From Treponema_C sp050937815 (GTDB lineage Bacteria; Spirochaetota; Spirochaetia; Treponematales; Treponemataceae): a stretch of 64,000 nucleotides of DNA. Within the stretch, counting starts at the first letter, position 1. Each line of letters opens with the position of its first letter. A model generated the notes under the pieces. The model was given only the letters and a program-made list of their open reading frames with translations, made no database searches and was not told the DNA's origin. Below, in pieces: positions 57,935-64,000 of the stretch. A program made the translations under genes and the position numbers. The DNA is taken from NCBI RefSeq assembly GCF_050937815.1, contig NZ_JACDIJ010000002.1:415231-479230 (forward strand), read 5' to 3'.

Positions 57935-60019
57935 TTACTCCTTCTTTTTACGCTTTTCTTCGTATTCTTTCATCAACGTTTCGGCGATACTTGCCGGAAC
58001 TTTTCCGTATTTTTCAAATTCCATCGAAAATTCGGCCTTGCCTTGAGTAAGAGAGCGGAGAACAGTTGAAAAACCGAACATTTCGCTCAAAGGAACTTCG
58101 GCGTCTACGCGGCTGAAATTGCCGTCTTCGGTAGATGAAATGATAATACCGCGTCTTTGATTGATAACGGCGAAAATATTTCCCTGAAATTCCGTCGGGC
58201 CTTCAATGGAAACCTTCATAATCGGTTCCAAAATAACGGGTTTTGCCTTTAAATATGCTTCGCGGAAACCTCCGATAGCCGCCTGCTGGAAGGCGATATC
58301 CGACGAGTCTACCGGGTGAGATTGACCGTCGTTAATGGTGGCTTTAATACCGACAATCGGGAAGCCGATAAGCGACCCCTTGGTCATTGAAGCTTTAAAA
58401 CCTTTGTCGCACGAAGGAATAAATTCATTCGGAATAACACCGCCTTTAATGGCATCGACGAATTCGTAATCTTTTCCTTCCAAAGGTTCGAGGAAGCCGG
58501 CAACACGGCCGTATTGTCCGGAACCGCCGGTTTGCTTTTTATGCGTATAGTTAAAATCCGCATGTTGGGTAATGGTTTCGCGGTAGGCAACCTGCGGCAT
58601 ACCCGTTTCCACTTCACACTTATATTCGCGGCGCATACGTTCGATGTATACTTCCAAGTGAAGCTCTCCCATTCCCTTGATAATCGTTTGGTTCGATTCG
58701 GGATCCACATAGGTTTGGAAGGTGGGGTCTTCTTTTGTAAAGCGGTTTAAAGCTTTTGCCATTTGGTCCGCCGATTTTTTATCCTTAGGCATAATTGCCA
58801 ACGAGATAACCGGATCGGGAACGAACATCGATGTCATTGCATAGTTTAAGCTGGGATGACAAAAGGTGTCGCCGGAAGCGCAGTCTATACCGAACAGAGC
58901 GACGATATCGCCGGGACTTCCTTCGTTGATGTCTTCCATGCTGGACGAGTTCATACGTACCAAACGGCCTACTTTGAATTTTTTACGAGCGCGCGTATTG
59001 AATAATTCGTCGCCTTTTTTTAAGCAGCCCTGATAGATGCGGACATAGGTCAGCTGTCCGTATTGACCGTCTTCAAGTTTAAAGCCCAAAGAAACACAGG
59101 GAAGTTTTTCGTCGGCTTTTAATTCGACGGGCGCTTCGTTATTGTTTAAGTCGAGGGCGGTATTTTTTACTTCGGTGGGGTTGGGAAGGTATTTGATTAC
59201 CGCATCCAAAAGCGGCTGGATACCCTTGTTTTTATATGCAGAGCCGAGGAAAACACCGACAAACTGCTCGCTTAAGGTTCCTTTACGGATAGCGCGTTCT
59301 ATCATTTCCTGCGTTTCGGCTCCTTCGAGCATAGCTTCCATCAGTTCATCGTCGAACATTGAAACGGCATCGAGTAATTCTTCGCGGTATTTTGCGGCAT
59401 CCGCCTGCAAGTGTGCGGGAATTTCGGCATAGCGTAATTCCGTTCCGCTGTCGCCTTCAAAGTAGATGGCTTTCATAGTTACCAAGTCTACAACGCCTTC
59501 AAGCTTGTCTTCCAAACCGATGGGGATTTCCATCATGTATGCGTTTAAGCCCAATTTTTCGCGCAACTGCATACGGACTTTAAAAGGATTTGCTCCCGTG
59601 CGGTCGCACTTGTTTACAAAGGCGATTCTCGGAACATGGTAGCGTTTTAACTGGCGGTCAACGGTAATCGACTGTGATTGAACGCCGCCGACGGAACACA
59701 GTACCAAAATCGCTCCGTCCAAAACGCGCAATGAGCGTTCTACTTCAACGGTAAAGTCAACGTGACCGGGCGTATCGATAACGTTAATAGTGTGATCTTT
59801 CCAGTTAACCTGTGTTGAAGCGGATTGTATGGTAATTCCTCTTTCGCGCTCCAATTCCATATTGTCCATCACGGCGCCGACACCGTCCTTACCGCGCACT
59901 TCATGAATTGCGTGAATCTTTTCGCAATAAAAAAGAATGCGCTCGGAAAGCGTTGTTTTTCCGGAGTCAATATGGGCACTGATACCGATATTTCTCATCT
60001 TTGAAATATCAAAACTCAT
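57935..60019 (-). CDS. fusA: Elongation factor G, spirochaete/mitochondrial type
   Basis: 694 residues: GTPase domain with AHIDSGKTT (G1; AHIDAGKTT in ordinary EF-G), RERGITIQSA (switch I), DTPGHVDF (G3) and NKCDRTGA (G4); then domains II-V, with GQYGRVAGFLEPL and KGGVIPNEFIPSCDKGF in domain IV. The IDSGKTT form and TQVNWKDHTINVIDTPGH resemble mitochondrial EF-G1/spdEFG1 sequences. It translocates tRNA-mRNA on the ribosome; in lineages with two such EF-Gs the other does recycling. ATG 60019 follows GAGAGGT; the frame extends to a TTG at 60037. Confidence 0.94.
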   Translation of the reverse strand: MSFDISKMRNIGISAHIDSGKTTLSERILFYCEKIHAIHEVRGKDGVGAVMDNMELERERGITIQSASTQVNWKDHTINVIDTPGHVDFTVEVERSLRVLDGAILVLCSVGGVQSQSITVDRQLKRYHVPRIAFVNKCDRTGANPFKVRMQLREKLGLNAYMMEIPIGLEDKLEGVVDLVTMKAIYFEGDSGTELRYAEIPAHLQADAAKYREELLDAVSMFDDELMEAMLEGAETQEMIERAIRKGTLSEQFVGVFLGSAYKNKGIQPLLDAVIKYLPNPTEVKNTALDLNNNEAPVELKADEKLPCVSLGFKLEDGQYGQLTYVRIYQGCLKKGDELFNTRARKKFKVGRLVRMNSSSMEDINEGSPGDIVALFGIDCASGDTFCHPSLNYAMTSMFVPDPVISLAIMPKDKKSADQMAKALNRFTKEDPTFQTYVDPESNQTIIKGMGELHLEVYIERMRREYKCEVETGMPQVAYRETITQHADFNYTHKKQTGGSGQYGRVAGFLEPLEGKDYEFVDAIKGGVIPNEFIPSCDKGFKASMTKGSLIGFPIVGIKATINDGQSHPVDSSDIAFQQAAIGGFREAYLKAKPVILEPIMKVSIEGPTEFQGNIFAVINQRRGIIISSTEDGNFSRVDAEVPLSEMFGFSTVLRSLTQGKAEFSMEFEKYGKVPASIAETLMKEYEEKRKKKE

Positions 60020-60088
60020 AGTTTTAGTACCTCTCAATTATAGTTTTGCAGAATCTGCAATGATTTTCAGTATAAAAACAGTAAATGC

Positions 60089-60117
60089 ATTATACCGAAA
60101 AAAAGGAAAAACATCAA
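60089..60117 (-). promoter_or_regulatory. Promoter of fusA
   Basis: On the minus strand TTGATG (60112-60117), 17-bp spacer, TATAAT (60089-60094); leader of about 60 bases. Confidence 0.72.
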
Positions 60118-60211
60118 GGGTTTGGATACGCGATACCGTTTTGCCGAATATGTTAGGCGGTGTTTTAACCGAAATTCAAAGCGTATAAATGTCTTCGCTA
60201 TTATTACACCC

Positions 60212-60240
60212 TTGCAAAAAGTCGGTAAAATCGGTATTGT
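60212..60240 (+). promoter_or_regulatory. Promoter candidate placing the start of transcription at the lrp-like ATG
   Basis: TTGCAA (60212-60217), 17-bp spacer, TATTGT (60235-60240), only 6 bases before ATG 60247. No Shine-Dalgarno sequence precedes the ATG, so a leaderless message is likely if this promoter is used. Confidence 0.4.
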
Positions 60241-60246
60241 TCCGGT

Positions 60247-60732
60247 ATGGAAGAAATCTTGAATTTACTGCGTGCCGATGCGCGCATTTCGGCTGAAGAC
60301 ATCGCCGTTATGACAAAAAAAACGCCTGAAGAGGTTCGGGCGATTATACAAAACCTCGAAAAAGAGGGCGTTATATTAAAATATGCCGCAATCGTAAACC
60401 CCGAAAAAATAAACGGCGAAGGCGCTTCCGTGCGCGCCGAAATAGAAATTCAGGTTACGCCGGAGCGCGAACACGGCTTCGACGCTCTTGCCGAGCGCAT
60501 TTACCGCTTTCCGCAAGTGCGCGCCCTGTACCTTATGAGCGGCGGCTACGATTTAAAAGTGGTTATCGAAGGCGAAAGCTTACAGGATGTCGCCTTTTTT
60601 GTTGCGCGCAAACTGTCCACGATTGAAGGAGTGCGCAGCACCAAAACGCACTTTATTTTAAAAACGTATAAAGAAAACGACGTTGTATACGTGAGCGAAA
60701 AAACGGACGGCCGCGAAGGGGTAACCGCATAA
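60247..60732 (+). CDS. Lrp/AsnC-family transcriptional regulator
   Basis: 161 residues: N-terminal helix-turn-helix (ISAEDIAVMTKKTPEEVRAIIQNLEKEGVI) and a C-terminal RAM (ACT-like) ligand-binding domain (RALYLMSGGYDLKVVIEGESLQDVAFFV). Such proteins respond to amino acids. It is followed by an aminotransferase gene one base later, an arrangement that implies shared control and possibly feedback by the aminotransferase substrate. It lacks a visible ribosome-binding site. Confidence 0.9.
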   Translation: MEEILNLLRADARISAEDIAVMTKKTPEEVRAIIQNLEKEGVILKYAAIVNPEKINGEGASVRAEIEIQVTPEREHGFDALAERIYRFPQVRALYLMSGGYDLKVVIEGESLQDVAFFVARKLSTIEGVRSTKTHFILKTYKENDVVYVSEKTDGREGVTA

Positions 60733-60733
60733 T

Positions 60734-61918
60734 ATGGAACAAAACACCAGAAGCGACCGCTTTTCTTCCCTTATGAAGGATATTCCCCCGTCGGGTATAC
60801 GCAAGTTTTTCGACTTGATTATCGGCCGCGACGATATTATTTCTTTGGGTGTCGGCGAACCCGACTTTGCCACGCCTTGGACTATCAGGGAAGAAGCTTT
60901 TTATCATTTGGAGCAGGGACATACCTCTTATACGTCGAACTGGGGCTTAAAGGAACTGCGCCAAGCGATTGCCGGCTACCTTACAAAATACGATTTACAC
61001 TACAATCCCGCAAACGAAATTCTTGTTACCGTCGGCGTATCCGAAGCCGTAGACGCGGTATTGCGTGCGGTTTTAAATCCGGGCGACGAAATTATTATTT
61101 GCGAGCCCTGCTATGTTTCGTATCAGCCTTTGGCGGCCCTGTGCGGCGTAACGCTCGTCCACTTGGACACGAGTGTAACCGGCTTTTGCCCGACTGCCGA
61201 ATCGGTGGAAAAACTGATAACGCCTAAAACAAAGGCGCTGATGATTTGTTCGCCGAGCAACCCGACCGGCCGCGTTATTCCGCGCGAAGAGCTGGAAAGA
61301 ATCGCCGCCCTGGTGCAAAAGCATCAAATATGGGTATTGTCGGACGAAGTATACTGCGAATTGATTTACGACGAGCACAAGCACTGTTCAATAGGCTCTT
61401 TTCCGGGCATGAAGCCGTACAGTATTATCTTAAACGGATTTTCAAAATCGTTTGCGATGACCGGCTGGCGCATCGGTTTTATTTGCTGCCCGGCCGACTT
61501 GATGGAGCAGGTGCATAAGCTGCACCAGTATTCGTCGATTTGCGCGCCGATTATGAGCCAGTACGGAGCTTTGGAAGGCCTTCGTTCCGGTATGGGCGAA
61601 GTGGAAAAAATGCGCGTATCCTACGCCCAGCGGCGCAACCTTATGTACAAGGCATTTTGCGATATGGGCTTGGAAGTTGCAGAGCCGGAAGGCGCGTTTT
61701 ATATATTCCCCGATATCCGCTTCAGCGGCTTGACTTCCGAAGAGTTTGCAACCGAATTGATAGAAAAACATCGGGTTGCCGTTGTTCCCGGCTCGGTGTT
61801 CGGCTCAGGCGGCGAAGGCTTTATCCGCTGTTGTTATGCAACAAGCATTGTAAAAATCAAAGAAGCCCTGCGCCGCATAGGCGAAATGGTCGCCGAGTAT
61901 AAAAATAGGCGCCTCTAA
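60734..61918 (+). CDS. Class I/II PLP-dependent aminotransferase
   Basis: 394 residues with the aspartate-aminotransferase fold type I: GVGEPDFATPWTIREEA, HTSYTSNWGLKELRQAI, ICSPSNPTGRVIP (Asn for PLP), LSDEVYCELIYDE (Asp and Tyr) and NGFSKSFAMTGWRIGF with the PLP Lys. Substrate is probably an aromatic or other common amino acid, not settled by sequence. Co-transcribed with the Lrp-like regulator. Confidence 0.93.
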   Translation: MEQNTRSDRFSSLMKDIPPSGIRKFFDLIIGRDDIISLGVGEPDFATPWTIREEAFYHLEQGHTSYTSNWGLKELRQAIAGYLTKYDLHYNPANEILVTVGVSEAVDAVLRAVLNPGDEIIICEPCYVSYQPLAALCGVTLVHLDTSVTGFCPTAESVEKLITPKTKALMICSPSNPTGRVIPREELERIAALVQKHQIWVLSDEVYCELIYDEHKHCSIGSFPGMKPYSIILNGFSKSFAMTGWRIGFICCPADLMEQVHKLHQYSSICAPIMSQYGALEGLRSGMGEVEKMRVSYAQRRNLMYKAFCDMGLEVAEPEGAFYIFPDIRFSGLTSEEFATELIEKHRVAVVPGSVFGSGGEGFIRCCYATSIVKIKEALRRIGEMVAEYKNRRL

Positions 61919-62063
61919 AAAACTGATTCGCAGTCCGCAAAGCGGACAAGTTAATGAATTTCCTTATAGAACAAGCCGCTAGGCTTGCAGTTTTTGGCGG
62001 TGCTCTTTATATAAAAATCGATTTACATCTCTGTGAGGTTAAATAAAAAAGCATATACATTAT

Positions 62064-62093
62064 CTTACAAATCTGCCGAAATTGTGCTATAAT
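62064..62093 (+). promoter_or_regulatory. Promoter of the Rpn-type nuclease gene
   Basis: CTTACA (62064-62069), 18-bp spacer, TATAAT (62088-62093), 23 bp before the ATG, with GAGAGG as ribosome-binding site. Confidence 0.6.
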
Positions 62094-62116
62094 ATACGCA
62101 ATGAGAGGGCATAGTC

Positions 62117-63043
62117 ATGAGTACGGCAAACAGAAAATACAAAGATTCGGTATTCGTTGACCTTTTCGCAGAAGATGAACGGGCAAAAGAAAATTTTTTA
62201 TCGCTTTATAACGCTTTGCATGGAACTTCACTTACGGTTGTAGAACAGCTGAAAAACATCAGACTTGATCAAGTTCTCTATATGACTTTTTATAATGATG
62301 TATCTTATCTTATAGATAATAAAATCATAGTACTTGCAGAACACCAATCAACAATAAACCCCAATATGCCTTTGCGCTGCCTTGAATATATCAGCCGCCT
62401 TTATGAAAAGCTCTTTGAATCAAAAGAAAAATACAGCCGTAAACTCTTACATATTCCAATCCCTGAGTTCTATGTTTTTTACAATGGAGAGGTGTCTTAC
62501 CCTTCCGATAAAACACTAAAACTTTCGGAAGCTTTTATAGAAAAAGCAGAAAAACCTAATCTTGAGTTGACCGTTAAGGTGATAAACATAAACCAACAAA
62601 ATCGCCATCCGGTACTGGAAAACTGCAAAACGATGTATGAATACACTGTGTTTGTAGAAACGGTGCGGAGATGGAAAAAAGAAGATCCTCAAAACGGCTT
62701 TCAAAAAGCCGTTGAAGAATGTATACAAAATAATATTTTGCGTGAATATCTAAAGCGCAAGACTAAGGAGGTAATCAATATGTTACTGGCCGAATATGAT
62801 TATGACACCGATATTGCGGTACAAAGAGCAGAAGAACGGGAAACCGCCTTTGCGGAAGGTATTGAACAAGGTATTGAACAAGGTATTGAACAAGGTATTG
62901 AACAAGGTATGGAGCGAGGCATTGAACAAGGCTCTTACCGGAACAAACTTGAAACGGCAAAGCTGATGAAAGAGGCACATTGTGAAACCGATTTTATTAT
63001 GCAAATGACAAAACTTACTAAAGAAGAAATTGAGGCTTTATAA
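62117..63043 (+). CDS. Rpn-family (PD-(D/E)XK) recombination-promoting nuclease/putative transposase-associated protein
   Basis: 308 residues. The N-terminal part shows the Rpn/PDDEXK pattern: KYKDSVFVDLF, ILYMTFYNDVSYLI-DNKIIVLAEHQSTIN (D...E-H-Q active-site region), PLRCLEYISRLYEKL and IPIPEFYVFYNGE. The C-terminal part has a run of GIEQ units (about residues 248-271) and a helical tail (IMQMTKLTKEEIEAL). These proteins are multi-copy in spirochaetes and promote RecA-independent recombination in E. coli. A decayed fragment of a paralogue follows. Confidence 0.86.
   Translation: MSTANRKYKDSVFVDLFAEDERAKENFLSLYNALHGTSLTVVEQLKNIRLDQVLYMTFYNDVSYLIDNKIIVLAEHQSTINPNMPLRCLEYISRLYEKLFESKEKYSRKLLHIPIPEFYVFYNGEVSYPSDKTLKLSEAFIEKAEKPNLELTVKVININQQNRHPVLENCKTMYEYTVFVETVRRWKKEDPQNGFQKAVEECIQNNILREYLKRKTKEVINMLLAEYDYDTDIAVQRAEERETAFAEGIEQGIEQGIEQGIEQGMERGIEQGSYRNKLETAKLMKEAHCETDFIMQMTKLTKEEIEAL
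62858..62929 (+). repeat. 12-bp in-frame repeat array (GIEQ), six units
   Basis: GGTATTGAACAA is repeated four times without change (62858-62905), followed by GGTATGGAGCGA and GGCATTGAACAA. Each unit encodes GIEQ (or GMER). Gain or loss of units keeps the frame and changes the length of the linker. Confidence 0.9.
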
Positions 63044-63050
63044 AAGTAAT

Positions 63051-63137
63051 ATGTTAGTAGCAGAATATGATATCGAAAATATTGCTTAAGCGGCAGGTTT
63101 AAGCATTGAAGAAGTGAAAGCATTAATAAGAAAGCCT
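63051..63137 (+). pseudogene. Decayed C-terminal fragment of a second Rpn protein
   Basis: ATG-TTA-GTA begins MLVAEYDIENIA, similar to MLLAEYDYDTDIA of the intact protein just upstream; a TAA at 63087-63089 interrupts it, then AAGLSIEEVKALIRK follows in the same frame, a typical Rpn C-terminus. This indicates a tandem paralogue removed by recombination. Confidence 0.7.
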
Positions 63138-63206
63138 TTGCCGCTGTTTACGCTGAAGGATACCTTGTACTTGGGTATAGCGTAGACTGGGTACTACGAC
63201 CGACGA

Positions 63207-63252
63207 AGGTTATGCTCTACGGCAGGCGTAGGTTATGCTCTACGGCGGCCGT
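63207..63252. repeat. 23-bp tandem repeat, two copies
   Basis: AGGTTATGCTCTACGGC plus (AGGCGT / GGCCGT) occurs at 63207-63229 and 63230-63252, with the first bases of a third copy after it. Non-coding, in the debris between the Rpn gene and the DUF4469 gene. Confidence 0.75.
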
Positions 63253-63297
63253 AGGTTCCGTGTTTTGACCGGCGAAGGCTGTGCGGTTTGTCAAAGC

Positions 63298-64000
63298 TTA
63301 TGTGCGGGTAAGCGGTTTATCGAATCTGCCCGTTTTAAGGCTTTTGCTTTTTTGCGACGAACCGATTATCTTTGTGCGCACTTCGATGTACCAATTGCCG
63401 GCTTTTAAGTCCGCAGGGATGATTGCCATAAGACGGGCGGGTTTATTTTCGGCGATGACGGCAGCCCTTACTTCGGCCCCCGCTTCGGGTACAAAGAAGA
63501 TGCCTTGGGATGCGTCTTTGGGGTCGAACTTTAACCTTGCGCCTATCAGCTGCACAACGCCGCCTGCGCTCAGAAGCTCGTTCACCTTGCCCGATACGAT
63601 GTCGGTAACTTCGGTAATGTAGGGGTTGGTGTCGGTACTTTGCGTCTTTTCGCATTTGATTTTTGTAAGCGCATTTTTAAGCAGGATGCCGGGCGTCAGG
63701 TTGAGTTTGATGCTGTGGCGCTTTTTGTCGAAGCTGTCCGCCGCCCCGATAAAGGTACCGGTAATGCTCAATGCCGTGTTCATAAGGGGCGTGTTTACCG
63801 CAGAGCCGTCTTCAATCAGGGCGGAAACCACTTCGCCGTACACTTGCAGCACCGCCTTTGTGTCCGCTTTGGTCAGGGTTGAACCTTTTTGCATCATAAG
63901 GTCAATGATTTCGTCAAGAGAAAACGAGCGCACATCGGCAGCCTGCGCCATGTAGTCGTTTTCGTCCGGTGTGAGTAAGTTTTCACGTAAACAGTACTTC
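63298..64000 (-). CDS. HU-like DNA-binding domain plus DUF4469 protein, 5' end outside window
   Basis: The frame is open to the right edge: before the Met at 63951 it reads KYCLRENLLTPDENDY, the usual beginning of this family, so the true start lies just beyond the window. The N-terminal half (ADVRSFSLDEIIDLMMQKGSTLTKADTKAVLQVYGEVV) is an HU/IHF-like domain; the C-terminal 90 residues (GARLKFDPKDASQGIFFVPEAGAEVRA, IIPADLKAGNWYIEVRTKI) fit DUF4469, an Ig-like domain. Found in Bacteroidetes and treponemes in genomic islands, often in several copies; function unknown. Confidence 0.82.
   Translation of the reverse strand, partial: KYCLRENLLTPDENDYMAQAADVRSFSLDEIIDLMMQKGSTLTKADTKAVLQVYGEVVSALIEDGSAVNTPLMNTALSITGTFIGAADSFDKKRHSIKLNLTPGILLKNALTKIKCEKTQSTDTNPYITEVTDIVSGKVNELLSAGGVVQLIGARLKFDPKDASQGIFFVPEAGAEVRAAVIAENKPARLMAIIPADLKAGNWYIEVRTKIIGSSQKSKSLKTGRFDKPLTRT

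Noticed and set aside
63207..63252. Insertion-sequence end
   Set aside because: Only a short direct tandem repeat is visible, without inverted ends, target duplication or transposase.

Overview
The window looks like a chromosomal segment of a host-associated Treponema with moderate G+C. The main evidence is gene content and order: a CHASE2-type class III cyclase beside a FecR-domain protein, paired SAM hydroxide adenosyltransferases around an ECF transporter, a tuf-led S10/spc/alpha ribosomal operon ending in rpoA-rplQ with no rpsD, adk, map or infA, a spirochaete/mitochondrial-type EF-G, many short relaxed lipoboxes, and an Rpn-type nuclease with GIEQ repeats. An oral species of the T. vincentii/T. 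medium type is a guess, not a determination.

Layout. 1-9.1 kb: the end of an MBL hydrolase, a Na/Pi cotransporter, a MarR regulator beside a 5'-truncated ECF-like ATPase (a decayed transporter locus), a phosphoesterase, a uracil permease and nagA-nagB closed by a strong terminator. 9.2-16.3 kb: an exported FecR-domain protein, a beta-barrel candidate and a small exported protein facing a CHASE2 adenylate/guanylate cyclase, then ybaK and a TraB/GumN lipoprotein. 16.3-21.3 kb: SAM hydrolase, fused EcfA-EcfA, EcfT, SAM hydrolase and UPF0397 S-component, probably one functional system. 21.5-26.8 kb is an accessory region: gpmA, an HdeD-like protein, 115-bp structured tandem repeats, a leucine-rich-repeat lipoprotein whose reading frame is broken at a 10-G tract (a phase-variation candidate), a diverged copy of the structured repeat, and an AlbA_2-domain regulator.

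26.8-41.8 kb: tuf and the long ribosomal protein/secY/rpoA operon, with a small two-CxxC protein as its last gene and a canonical terminator. S3 and L17 both carry long Lys/Ala/Ser-rich tails. 41.8-46.7 kb: livK-livH-livM-livG-livF branched-chain amino acid transporter, whose binding protein has lost its lipobox cysteine. 46.8-49.7 kb: a lipoprotein, a CBS-ACT protein, a cluster of short inverted/direct motifs next to a truncated DUF6884-like fragment, and an exported glycan-binding-like protein. 49.8-54.2 kb: a purine permease behind a short leader with two mutually exclusive hairpins, then a DUF5058/membrane protein/M20 peptidase operon. 54.2-60.0 kb: MATE exporter, RqcH-like NFACT protein, a KaiC/RecA-like ATPase and fusA on the minus strand. 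60.2-64.0 kb: Lrp/AsnC regulator plus aminotransferase, an Rpn nuclease with a 12-bp repeat array followed by a decayed paralogue end, and a partial HU-like/DUF4469 protein.

I saw no rRNA, no convincing tRNA, no CRISPR array and no intact insertion sequence. The strongest unusual signal is the poly-G switch at 23572-23581. Six-base promoter matches were read by eye and are predictions only.
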